DNA of 64,000 nucleotides from CAWCAW01 sp963714125. Lineage in GTDB: Bacteria; Actinomycetota; Acidimicrobiia; Acidimicrobiales; UBA8190. Position numbers and translations under genes: made by a program. The notes below the pieces were generated by a model. That model was not told the DNA's origin, ran no database searches, and saw nothing but the letters and a program-made list of their open reading frames with translations. The DNA is taken from contig OY970234.1 of assembly GCA_963714125.1 (NCBI GenBank), positions 992,001 through 1,056,000 on the forward strand. The letters are read 5' to 3'. This document shows positions 1 through 7,116 of the stretch, piece after piece (the first letter of the stretch is position 1; each line of letters starts with the position of its first letter).

Positions 1-898
1 CGGCACCATCACCATTGGTGACGAGGTCGTGGACGGCGGTGATGGACGGCGTTTCGTGGCGCCCAAGCGGCGACGTATCGGGTATGTCACCCAAGAGGGT
101 GCTTTGTTCCCGCACCTCACGGTGGCGAAGAATGTCGGTTTCGGTCTGGGCCGTGGACCCCAGCGCACCCAACGCGTGGCCGAGCTGCTCGACATGGTGG
201 GCATGGCGGACCTCGGCCATCGGTTCCCGCACCAGCTCTCCGGTGGTCAGCAGCAGCGGGTGGCGTTGGCTCGTACGCTCGCCGTCGCGCCCTCCTTGGT
301 CTTACTGGACGAGCCATTCGCATCGTTGGACGCGGGATTGCGTGCCAGCGTGCACGCCGATGTAAAGCGAATCTTGCGCGACGCCGAGACCACGGCACTG
401 CTCGTCGCCCATGATCAGGACGAAGCGTTGTCGTGGGCCGACGTCGTCGCTGTGTTGCGAGATGGGCGGGTTACCGCAGAATCGAGTCCTCGGGACATCT
501 ACGTCCGTCCCGGGGACGCCGGAACAGCGTCATTCGTCGGCGTGGCCAACCTGATCGACGGCACGGCCGACGGGGCGTCGGTGGCTACCGCCTTCGGCGT
601 GCTGACGTTGCTTCCCGGGACCACACCCTTTGCCGACCCCACCACCGCCGTCGTCCTGGTGAGACCGGAACAGCTTGACGTGGAGCTCGGCCAACTAGGG
701 CCTGGGCTGCCCGGCCACATCGTCGACGTCCAGTTCTACGGGCACGACATCGTCATAACGGTGGCACCGGATCAACCGTGCGGCACCGACACCGTTATTG
801 CCCGGGCCCCCGGAGGACTCGCCGCTGACATCGGCGCGCCGGTCACCCTTAAGGTGACCGAACCGGTCCACGCCTGGGCGAAAAAAGCTGGTTCCTAG
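1..898 (+). CDS. ABC transporter ATP-binding protein, 5'-truncated by window edge
   Basis: This is the nucleotide-binding subunit of an ABC importer that hydrolyses ATP at the inner face of the membrane. The frame is open from base 2, and the first residues (GTITIGDEVV) are internal to the family fold, so the Walker A segment lies outside the window. Visible motifs are the Q-loop (VTQEGALFPH), signature (LSGGQQQRVALARTL), Walker B with D-loop (LVLLDEPFASLD) and H-loop (LLVAHDQDEAL). A TOBE-like C-terminal domain of about 100 residues follows. The layout and wording resemble the FbpC/PotA-type importer ATPases for ferric iron, thiamine or polyamines. The substrate cannot be told because the permease and binding protein are not in view. 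The gene ends 5 bp before the convergent lipoprotein gene. Confidence 0.93.
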   Translation, partial: GTITIGDEVVDGGDGRRFVAPKRRRIGYVTQEGALFPHLTVAKNVGFGLGRGPQRTQRVAELLDMVGMADLGHRFPHQLSGGQQQRVALARTLAVAPSLVLLDEPFASLDAGLRASVHADVKRILRDAETTALLVAHDQDEALSWADVVAVLRDGRVTAESSPRDIYVRPGDAGTASFVGVANLIDGTADGASVATAFGVLTLLPGTTPFADPTTAVVLVRPEQLDVELGQLGPGLPGHIVDVQFYGHDIVITVAPDQPCGTDTVIARAPGGLAADIGAPVTLKVTEPVHAWAKKAGS

Positions 899-903
899 GC
901 CTC

Positions 904-1290
904 TTAGATACCCAATCCCGGGCATTGCCCGTTGATCACGGTGTCCTCTTGAGCCTCGACCTTGGTGGCCGCAGCCAGAGCGGTTGCAGATGGATTGGCA
1001 CTGGCGACCACCTTGTCGGCGGGCACGATCGTCTTCAATGCGCTCTGGAGAGCCCCATCCGACGTCTGGATCTTGCTCAGGGGCTTGACCTGGAACAGGG
1101 CGAATCCCGATGGGTCAGACGATTGCTCAGGAGACATGTCGAGGACCTCAGCGATCCGCTGGCACGCCGCACTCGCCGATTCTCCCGAGGAGCCGCACGC
1201 CGAAGCCATGACACCACCCATTGCGAGCATGCCGACAGTGGCGAGCGATGGAATCAACCGGACTCGCTTGTTATCACGCTGTGTGTGCAC
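904..1290 (-). CDS. Small secreted lipoprotein, unknown function
   Basis: The product is about 128 residues with an N-terminal hydrophobic segment ending in a lipobox-like VMASAC (Cys about 32), so it is probably lipid-anchored outside the membrane. The remainder is short and Ala/Ser-rich, with two further Cys residues (ASAAC and NGQC near the C-terminus) that could form a disulfide. I chose the GTG at 1290 because a strong AGGAGG lies just upstream (1295-1300). The frame is open further 5' to an ATG at 1389, but that extension would place a charged, non-signal stretch first. No family is recognised. It is convergent with the ABC ATPase and divergent from the next gene. Confidence 0.7.
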   Translation of the reverse strand: MHTQRDNKRVRLIPSLATVGMLAMGGVMASACGSSGESASAACQRIAEVLDMSPEQSSDPSGFALFQVKPLSKIQTSDGALQSALKTIVPADKVVASANPSATALAAATKVEAQEDTVINGQCPGLGI

Positions 1291-1560
1291 TTCACCTCCT
1301 GATGTGGGGTCTCCATAATTGGCCCCACATTTCCGACTTGGCTGGGGATTAGCTGAGTACTTGTCCTGGCCGGAGGGGCCGGGCATCATGTGGGCATCGG
1401 AATTTGATTGTCATCTACTTGACCAAATCCTTAGTTTTCCAGCGTAAGTCCTAAATATTGACGTATCCGCAGCGTGAGCCTTGTGGTACTTATGGTGGTG
1501 GAACAGCGAAGGCGGCTTCGGTCACCGTGGCCTGTGGCGTCCATAGGGTCGGTTCGGCAT

Positions 1561-2370
1561 ATGAAAAACCATCGGGTATCTCTGGCTCTGCTCCTACTGG
1601 GAGCGGCGCTGCTCGTAGTTGTCGCGGCCACGGCACAGTCGGCTGGGGCGCAACCGGCATCGGCCACCATGTCGATCATCCCCACTCAAGAGTGGACCGA
1701 CACCGGCATCGTGCTCGACGCCGGTGAGGCCCTCAGCGTCACCGCCAGCGGAACGATCAACTTCGTCGATCACGATCGCTATCCGTCGACGCCGGCCGGC
1801 ACCACCAAGTGCCTGAGTGGTCATGCGGCCGGTCCCTTCCCGGAGCCCAACCTGATGTGTTACTCGCTAATGGGCAAGATCGGCGCCGACGGTTCACCAT
1901 TCGAGGTCGGCATCAGCTACGGCACGATGTCTCTGCCGGCGAGTGGGGAGCTCTACCTCGGCCCCAACGACAACGAGTATCGCGACAATGACGGGCACTG
2001 GGTTGCCGTCATCAATGCCGGAGCGGACGTGACGACGACCACGGTGGCGCCGACTACAACGACCACCGAAGCGCACCACACCACGTCCACGACGACGACC
2101 ACCACCACCAGCACGACAACAACGACGACGATCGCCCCAGTGACAACGTCAACCGACCCGCCGGTCACGGGTTCATCGGGAGGCGGGTCGACCCCGAGCG
2201 TTGTGACGAAGCCTTCGGGATTTCTGGCCTTTACGGGTCTGGGCCCGTTCGCGCAGATCATCGCCCTCGTGGGGTTCCTGCTCCTGCTGGCCGGCGCCAT
2301 CTTGTACTTCTTCGATGACGAGCTACGTTGGGCCGCGTACCACCTGCTCGGAGCAAGACAACCCGACTGA
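1561..2370 (+). CDS. Secreted LecA/PA-IL-like domain protein with Thr-rich stalk and LAFTG-type tail
   Basis: The product is 269 residues. A signal peptide (about residues 1-32) is followed by a domain of about 125 residues (EWTDTGIVLDAGE ... GELYLGPNDNEYRDNDG) whose pattern resembles the PA-IL/LecA galactose-binding fold. Next comes a linker made almost only of Thr (about residues 160-200, coded by ACG/ACC runs), then Gly/Ser/Pro. The C-terminus has FLAFTG, a hydrophobic membrane segment and a tail of mixed charge. LAxTG is the motif class E sortases of high-GC actinobacteria recognise, but the tail is longer and less basic than usual, so simple membrane anchoring is equally possible. The ATG at 1561 starts a good signal peptide; the frame is open to a GTG at 1474. 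Sugar binding is inferred from fold resemblance only. Confidence 0.75.
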   Translation: MKNHRVSLALLLLGAALLVVVAATAQSAGAQPASATMSIIPTQEWTDTGIVLDAGEALSVTASGTINFVDHDRYPSTPAGTTKCLSGHAAGPFPEPNLMCYSLMGKIGADGSPFEVGISYGTMSLPASGELYLGPNDNEYRDNDGHWVAVINAGADVTTTTVAPTTTTTEAHHTTSTTTTTTTSTTTTTTIAPVTTSTDPPVTGSSGGGSTPSVVTKPSGFLAFTGLGPFAQIIALVGFLLLLAGAILYFFDDELRWAAYHLLGARQPD

Positions 2371-2379
2371 GGTCAGCGG

Positions 2380-2428
2380 CTGAGGCCATCGGGCCGACAC
2401 CCTCCGGCTGAGGCCATCCGGCCGACAC
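2380..2428. repeat. Short direct repeat, 28-bp period
   Basis: Two copies of a 21-bp unit beginning CTGAGGCCATC and containing GGCCGACACC are spaced 28 bp apart just downstream of the LAFTG protein gene. They lie in the gap between two convergent genes. No function is evident. Confidence 0.6.
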
Positions 2429-2452
2429 CAGCCGGCCGGTGTGGAAACTCGC

Positions 2453-2719
2453 CTACGAAGTTGAAGCAGCCGCCGAGTCGCTTGTGGGCACGACACCGGT
2501 ATCGGCGCCAACAGCACCGCCGCCAACGGCACCGCCGCCAGCAGGACCAGAAGCCGAAGCCGAGTACTCCGACGTCCACGCAATGAGCACGTCGCGCCGC
2601 TTGGCCTTCGTCAGGATGTGCAGCCGGGCCGGCCGCTGGCGCCGACCGAGATGACGCACCCGGCCGAGCTCGCCGATGTGGCTCGGGCTCGTCACCACAT
2701 GTTCCTCGACTGTGGTCAT
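2453..2719 (-). CDS. Small hypothetical protein downstream of ketoacyl synthase
   Basis: The product is 88 residues and unrecognised. It starts with ATG 8 bp after the stop of the ketoacyl synthase gene on the same strand, an operon-like spacing. Codon third positions in the first two thirds are almost all G or C, as in neighbouring true genes. The N-terminal half is basic (GRRQRPARLHILTKAKRR), and the C-terminal third is low-complexity Ala/Gly/Ser. It may be a genuine small gene or a chance open frame; several other frames are open here too. Confidence 0.4.
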   Translation of the reverse strand: MTTVEEHVVTSPSHIGELGRVRHLGRRQRPARLHILTKAKRRDVLIAWTSEYSASASGPAGGGAVGGGAVGADTGVVPTSDSAAASTS

Positions 2720-2727
2720 GGCGCTGA

Positions 2728-3945
2728 TCAGCCGGGAGCGTCGAGAATGATCACGGCGTTGTGGCCACCCATGCCCAGCGATGACTTGATCACCGGTCCC
2801 TCGACACTGGCCGTGAGGCCGTCGAGCAGCTTGGGATGGCCCTTGCTCACCTTGGGCGGAGCCGGGATGACGCCGGTTTGAAAGCCGTACAGGGTGGACA
2901 GGATCTCCACCGACGCTGAGGCCCCTTGGCAGTGACCTACCAGTGGCTTCAAGGAGTACAGACCGTCCGCTTCGGTGAGCAGTTCGTCAAAGATGGCGGC
3001 TTCGACATTGTCGCACTGGGCCGTGCCGGTCCCGTGGGCGTTCAAGTAGGCGATGTCTTTGGCGTGAAGTCCGGCATCGGCCAGCGCACCCTCAAAGGCC
3101 TGCTTGACGATGATGCCGTCGGGGGCGATGGAGATGGGGTGGAAGGCGTCGAAGGACATAGCCCCGCCCAGCACCGAGCCGTAGGACACGTCGTGACGTC
3201 CGGATACCACCATGCCGATGGAGGCTTCTCCCGGGTTGAACCCGAGGCTGCCCTCTTGGAAGGGCCGGCATACATCCCACGCCGGACCGTTCACATGTAG
3301 GGGCCCGAGGCTCCCGAACGAGTAACACATCTCGGCGGCCGACAGCGAGACGTCGGTGGCGACGACCAACACGTCATCACACACTCCCGTGTTGATCCAC
3401 ATGCGCGCCGTGAGCAGTGCGGCGACACCGGAGGCACACATGGCGGTCACCGCCATGGTGGGGCCGTGGAAGTCGAACTCCCGCATGGTCTCCATCATCA
3501 CGGTGGACGGCATCAGCTCAAGCCAGTCGCGCCGGAAGGACGAAGTAGCCGGACTCATGGCCCCGCGGCGGTAGTGGTAGTCACGCCAGTGTCCGACGTC
3601 GCCGAGCACCACGGCGTGGACCAGGCCCACCACTCCGCCCGGACGCCAACCACGGTCCAGGGCGTTGTGAATAGCTTCCCGCGCTGCGTGGCGCATGGCC
3701 CGGGTCATACGGCTGGGTCCGTCTTCAGGGGGAGCCAGGTCTTCGACCATGGCCACCCAGCCCAAGTCGTCCGCGTAGGCAGGGGAGAAGCCGGGGTGGA
3801 GACGCACGGCGTAGTCCCCGCTGTAGAGACCTTCTCGGAGGAGCTTCTCTCCCCAGCCGTAGCCGGTCACGGCGCCGATCCCGGCAATGGACACCGGCGG
3901 CCCGTGAGGATCGGGGCGGGTTCTCTCTAGAGTCGTTGCCTGCAT
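2728..3945 (-). CDS. Beta-ketoacyl-ACP synthase (KAS II-like)
   Basis: This enzyme would condense an acyl thioester with malonyl-ACP in fatty-acid, polyketide or related synthesis in the cytoplasm. The 405-residue protein has the thiolase-fold Cys-His-His set: Cys170 in TAMCASG, His304 in NAHGTGT and His338 in KPLVGHCQGA, with the preceding Lys333. The glycine-rich SSLGMGGHNA near the C-terminus is also present. I chose ATG 3945 because GGGGAG precedes it by 9 bases; an upstream ATG at 3996 has no such site. No ACP, ketoreductase or acyltransferase neighbours are seen, so it is a stand-alone synthase. It could serve lipid remodelling or a secondary product rather than housekeeping synthesis. 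Confidence 0.9.
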   Translation of the reverse strand: MQATTLERTRPDPHGPPVSIAGIGAVTGYGWGEKLLREGLYSGDYAVRLHPGFSPAYADDLGWVAMVEDLAPPEDGPSRMTRAMRHAAREAIHNALDRGWRPGGVVGLVHAVVLGDVGHWRDYHYRRGAMSPATSSFRRDWLELMPSTVMMETMREFDFHGPTMAVTAMCASGVAALLTARMWINTGVCDDVLVVATDVSLSAAEMCYSFGSLGPLHVNGPAWDVCRPFQEGSLGFNPGEASIGMVVSGRHDVSYGSVLGGAMSFDAFHPISIAPDGIIVKQAFEGALADAGLHAKDIAYLNAHGTGTAQCDNVEAAIFDELLTEADGLYSLKPLVGHCQGASASVEILSTLYGFQTGVIPAPPKVSKGHPKLLDGLTASVEGPVIKSSLGMGGHNAVIILDAPG

Positions 3946-4381
3946 CTTTCCCATCTCCCCGGCCCGAGGCTCGGTGGAACCCAGGTGGTTGCACACGCAG
4001 GTGTCACACGAACCACTTCAACAACAACGAGCAAACAGTAGAACCGCAGTGTGCGGCCGTAAAGAGTCGAGGGTCCTATTTCCCGAAATGCCATTTTCAC
4101 AACGAGAGATAAAACTTCGACCACCTTGCGTAGTGTTGGGGCTGGTGTGGCGATGAAACGGAAAGATCCACTACCGCCGAAAGCAGAAAAACACGGCCCC
4201 CCACGTGGGCACCAGCACCGCCCCTACCGGGATCGATGCCCGACACCGGGCCTAAAGAAGCGAGCCACGCCACCCGATCTATTTACTTAAAACGCCCTCC
4301 GCAATAGAGCAAATCACAAGCATGTGATTTCGTTTTTTCGACCACAGGCCGTGAGAACCCCAAATCACCCGTTCGCGCTGG
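3946..4381. other. Divergent intergenic region with several hairpins
   Basis: This 436-bp gap separates the - strand ketoacyl synthase from the + strand GGDEF-EAL gene and should hold promoters for both. It is more AT-rich than the genes. The segment 4141-4275 has several complementary arms: GCTGGTG 4141-4147 with CACCAGC 4210-4216, palindrome CCCACGTGGG 4200-4209, and hairpin GCCCG/CGGGC 4238-4251. A terminator-like hairpin follows at 4311-4338. I see no protein-coding gene here and no match to the conserved cores of the cobalamin or GEMM c-di-GMP riboswitches. Confidence 0.5.
4311..4338 (+). terminator. Terminator-like hairpin with T6 tract upstream of GGDEF-EAL gene
   Basis: AAATCACA (4311-4318) and TGTGATTT (4323-4330) form a perfect 8-bp stem with a 4-base loop, followed by CG and TTTTTT (4333-4338). 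The stem is AT-rich, so it may be weak. No gene ends upstream on this strand, so it could act as an attenuator in a leader or end a small RNA. Confidence 0.5.
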
Positions 4382-7081
4382 GTGACGAAGGTCAAGATCC
4401 AGCCTGAGGGGGCCGATAGACGTCACATGTCCGGTCCAGGTGTGGGGCTTCGCCATCTCAGGCATGCGAGCGCCCCTGAACGCGAGCTCACGCTCGATGC
4501 CGATGGCATCGCCGAGCGCCTCGGGCTCCTGTCGGGGCTCGCCGGTGTGGCCACCTGGGAGCTCGAGATCCCCGGAGCGGGCCTCCGCTGGCATGCCTCG
4601 GTGGAGCGAATTCTGCGCAACCCCCCGGCCGGCGGTCAGTACCTGATCCCGCCCGGGCCCAAGGGCCGCTCGGTGTCCTTGGAGGAAATCGGCGACGCCC
4701 TGCTGGCCCCCATCGTGGAGACCGTGCAAGCCGGTGTGGTGTGGGACAACTACGAGCTCATCCAAGAGCTCGAAGAGCCCGGCGGCGTGGTGCACCGGAT
4801 CCTGGTCCGGGCCGCCTCGCTTCCGGCCCCTGACAGTGCCCGCTTCTTCGGCATCGTGGCCGATGTCAGCGACCCCGGCACGGTGCCGTGGGTGACCACC
4901 GACGTGGGCGAGCGCCTCGAGTTGCTCATCGAGCACTCTCCTGACGGGATCATCGTCCACCAAGAGGGCATCGTTTGTTACGCCAACCCGGCTGCGTTGC
5001 GCTTTGCCGGTCTGAACTCGCTGACCGAAGTCTTGGGCAAGCCCATGACGTTGTTCATCCACCCCAACGACATCGCTCCGGTGGTGGCCCGGCTCTCCCA
5101 GCTGCACGAGCCCGGCGACGCCGTCAAGGGCGCCGAGGTCGTGATCATTCGGCCCGACGGTGTGCAGTTCACGGTCGAAGTCGTTTCCGTGCGCACCACG
5201 TGGGGAGGCAAGCCCGCCTTTCAGGTCATCTTGCGAGACGTGTCGGAACGCAAGCGCGCCGAAGAGGCCGCCCAAGCCCGCGTGGCCGTCGAGCGTCGCT
5301 ACGCCGCAGCCGTGGGCGCCCTCGAAGAGGGTGTCGTGGTCGTCAACCGCGAGGGCAACGTGGCGGCCGCCAACGACTCAGCAGTACGCATTCTCGGGAA
5401 CCGGCTCCACGGCGGAAATGGCGACGGGATCTTCACCGGAGGGGGTGTCGCCCTGAGCGACAACGGGGCCGCGCTGGCGCCGGACAACCTCCCCGTCGCC
5501 GCCGCCCTGGCCAGTGGCGTGTCCACCACCAACATGGTGTTGGGCGTGCACGACGAGCGCGGCAAGGCGCAGTGGCTGTCGGTGAGCTCACGTCTGATCA
5601 TCGGCGTGGAAGACACCGACGAAACGGCCTCGGTGGTGTGTTCGGTATCCGACATCACCGAGCGCAAGCAGCTCGTGGACCGTCTGGCTTGGGAGGCCCG
5701 CAACGACCCGTTGACGGGTCTGGCCAACCGCAGTGGGTTCCTGGCCGCGGTGGAAGACCTCATGCAGGGCGATCCGTCGCGGATCCAGGGGATGGCGCTG
5801 TTCTTCTTCGACCTCGACCGCTTCAAGCTGGTCAACGACTCACTCGGGCACGCCGTCGGCGACGAGGTCCTGCTGGCCGTGGCCGACCGCCTCAGAACGG
5901 CCATGCCCACGGCCGTCAGCCTGAGCCGCCTCCACGGTGACGAGTTCGCTGCCCTCGAACCCGGTGTGGGCGACACCGACGCCGCCCTCAGCCGCGCCGA
6001 AGAACTCCGAACGTTGCTGTCGCGCCCGGTGCGGCTGTCGACGGGACGCAAGCTCACGGTCACACCAAGTATCGGCCTCGTCAGACTGGCCGACGTCGGT
6101 CTCGATGCCGCCGAGGTCCTCCAAGACGCGGACATGGCCATGCTTCAAGCCAAGACCAAGGGCCGGGGCCGCGTGGCCATCTTCGACGCCGGTCTGCGCG
6201 AAGAGGTGGGCAGCCGCCTCGAGCTCGAGCACGACCTTCGGGTGGCGGTCGACAACGGGGAGCTTCGCCTCGAGTACCAGCCACTGGCCTCGTTGGCCAA
6301 CGGGCGCATCCTCGGCTTTGAGGCTTTGGTTCGTTGGGAGCACCCGCGGCGCGGCTTGCTGCTGCCCGGACGCTTCGTGGGTCTGGCCGAGGAGTCCGAG
6401 CTCATTGTGGCGTTGGGTGGATGGGTCCTCGAGGCCGGCTGCGCCCAGATGGCGCGGTGGCGCACCTTGTATCCCGAGGCCAAGAACTCGTTCCTGGCGC
6501 TCAACGTTTCTCCCCGCCAGCTCGACGGTCCCGACCTGCTGCCCGCGCTGCGTTCGGCACTAGAGAAGAGCGGGTTGCCGGCCGGCGCTCTCATGCTCGA
6601 GATCACCGAGTCGGGCTTGGTCTCTGATGACGTGCGCATGCACGGCATCCTCAACGAGCTGCGCGACTTCGGCGTGCGCCTGGCCATCGACGACTTCGGC
6701 ACGGGCTACTCCTCGCTCAGCTACCTGAAGCGGTTGCCGGTGAGCTACCTCAAGATCGACCGTGCCTTCGTGAGTGGCTTGGGTTCCAACCCCGAGGACG
6801 AGCGCATTGTGGCGGCGGTCACCGACCTCGGTCACGGGCTCGGGCTTCGGGTCATCGCCGAAGGTGTCGAGAACCGCCAAGAGCGTCACGTGGCTCGCCA
6901 ACTGGGGTGCGACCTCTACCAGGGGTACCTGCTGGCCGAGCCCCGCCGCCCCCGAGACATCCCCGCCTTCTGGCGCCCCCGCCGGACCGATACCCAGGCC
7001 TCCCTCGATCCGCAGGACGTCGCCGCCCGGGAAGGCCAAGACCCTGAGGCCCCCGAGCTCGAGGGGACCTCAGCTCCCTAG
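4382..7081 (+). CDS. PAS-PAS-GGDEF-EAL protein, c-di-GMP turnover
   Basis: This is a probable cytoplasmic dual-domain protein that makes and/or breaks cyclic di-GMP, with 899 residues. PAS-like sensory segments occupy roughly residues 45-150, 175-300 and 305-430, each of the last two ending in the typical DxSERK / DITERK. The GGDEF domain (about 435-605) has FDLDRFKLVNDSLGH but reads HGDEF at the active site, so cyclase activity may be retained or weakened. The EAL domain (about 620-865) has FEALVRWEHP, DDFGTGYSSLSYL and KIDRAFV, consistent with an active phosphodiesterase. No membrane segment is visible. GTG 4382 lacks a clear ribosome site and ATG 4427 is an alternative. A histidine kinase gene follows 35 bp later. 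PilB nearby carries c-di-GMP-binding-type motifs. Confidence 0.92.
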   Translation: MTKVKIQPEGADRRHMSGPGVGLRHLRHASAPERELTLDADGIAERLGLLSGLAGVATWELEIPGAGLRWHASVERILRNPPAGGQYLIPPGPKGRSVSLEEIGDALLAPIVETVQAGVVWDNYELIQELEEPGGVVHRILVRAASLPAPDSARFFGIVADVSDPGTVPWVTTDVGERLELLIEHSPDGIIVHQEGIVCYANPAALRFAGLNSLTEVLGKPMTLFIHPNDIAPVVARLSQLHEPGDAVKGAEVVIIRPDGVQFTVEVVSVRTTWGGKPAFQVILRDVSERKRAEEAAQARVAVERRYAAAVGALEEGVVVVNREGNVAAANDSAVRILGNRLHGGNGDGIFTGGGVALSDNGAALAPDNLPVAAALASGVSTTNMVLGVHDERGKAQWLSVSSRLIIGVEDTDETASVVCSVSDITERKQLVDRLAWEARNDPLTGLANRSGFLAAVEDLMQGDPSRIQGMALFFFDLDRFKLVNDSLGHAVGDEVLLAVADRLRTAMPTAVSLSRLHGDEFAALEPGVGDTDAALSRAEELRTLLSRPVRLSTGRKLTVTPSIGLVRLADVGLDAAEVLQDADMAMLQAKTKGRGRVAIFDAGLREEVGSRLELEHDLRVAVDNGELRLEYQPLASLANGRILGFEALVRWEHPRRGLLLPGRFVGLAEESELIVALGGWVLEAGCAQMARWRTLYPEAKNSFLALNVSPRQLDGPDLLPALRSALEKSGLPAGALMLEITESGLVSDDVRMHGILNELRDFGVRLAIDDFGTGYSSLSYLKRLPVSYLKIDRAFVSGLGSNPEDERIVAAVTDLGHGLGLRVIAEGVENRQERHVARQLGCDLYQGYLLAEPRRPRDIPAFWRPRRTDTQASLDPQDVAAREGQDPEAPELEGTSAP

Positions 7082-7116
7082 CCACCCTGGGTGGCCAGGC
7101 GACAGCTGATGGCGCC

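Noticed and set aside
4141..4300. Known c-di-GMP (GEMM) or cobalamin riboswitch upstream of the GGDEF-EAL gene
   Set aside because: Hairpins are present, but the conserved core sequences of either class are not seen, so only a generic structured leader is reported.
4311..4330. CRP/FNR-type operator
   Set aside because: The arms read TCACA-AGCA-TGTGA, the reverse order of TGTGA-N6-TCACA, and a T6 run follows, so a hairpin is the better reading.
4283..5275. 330-residue - strand open frame
   Set aside because: It is antisense to the well-supported PAS-GGDEF-EAL gene and shows no recognisable domain.
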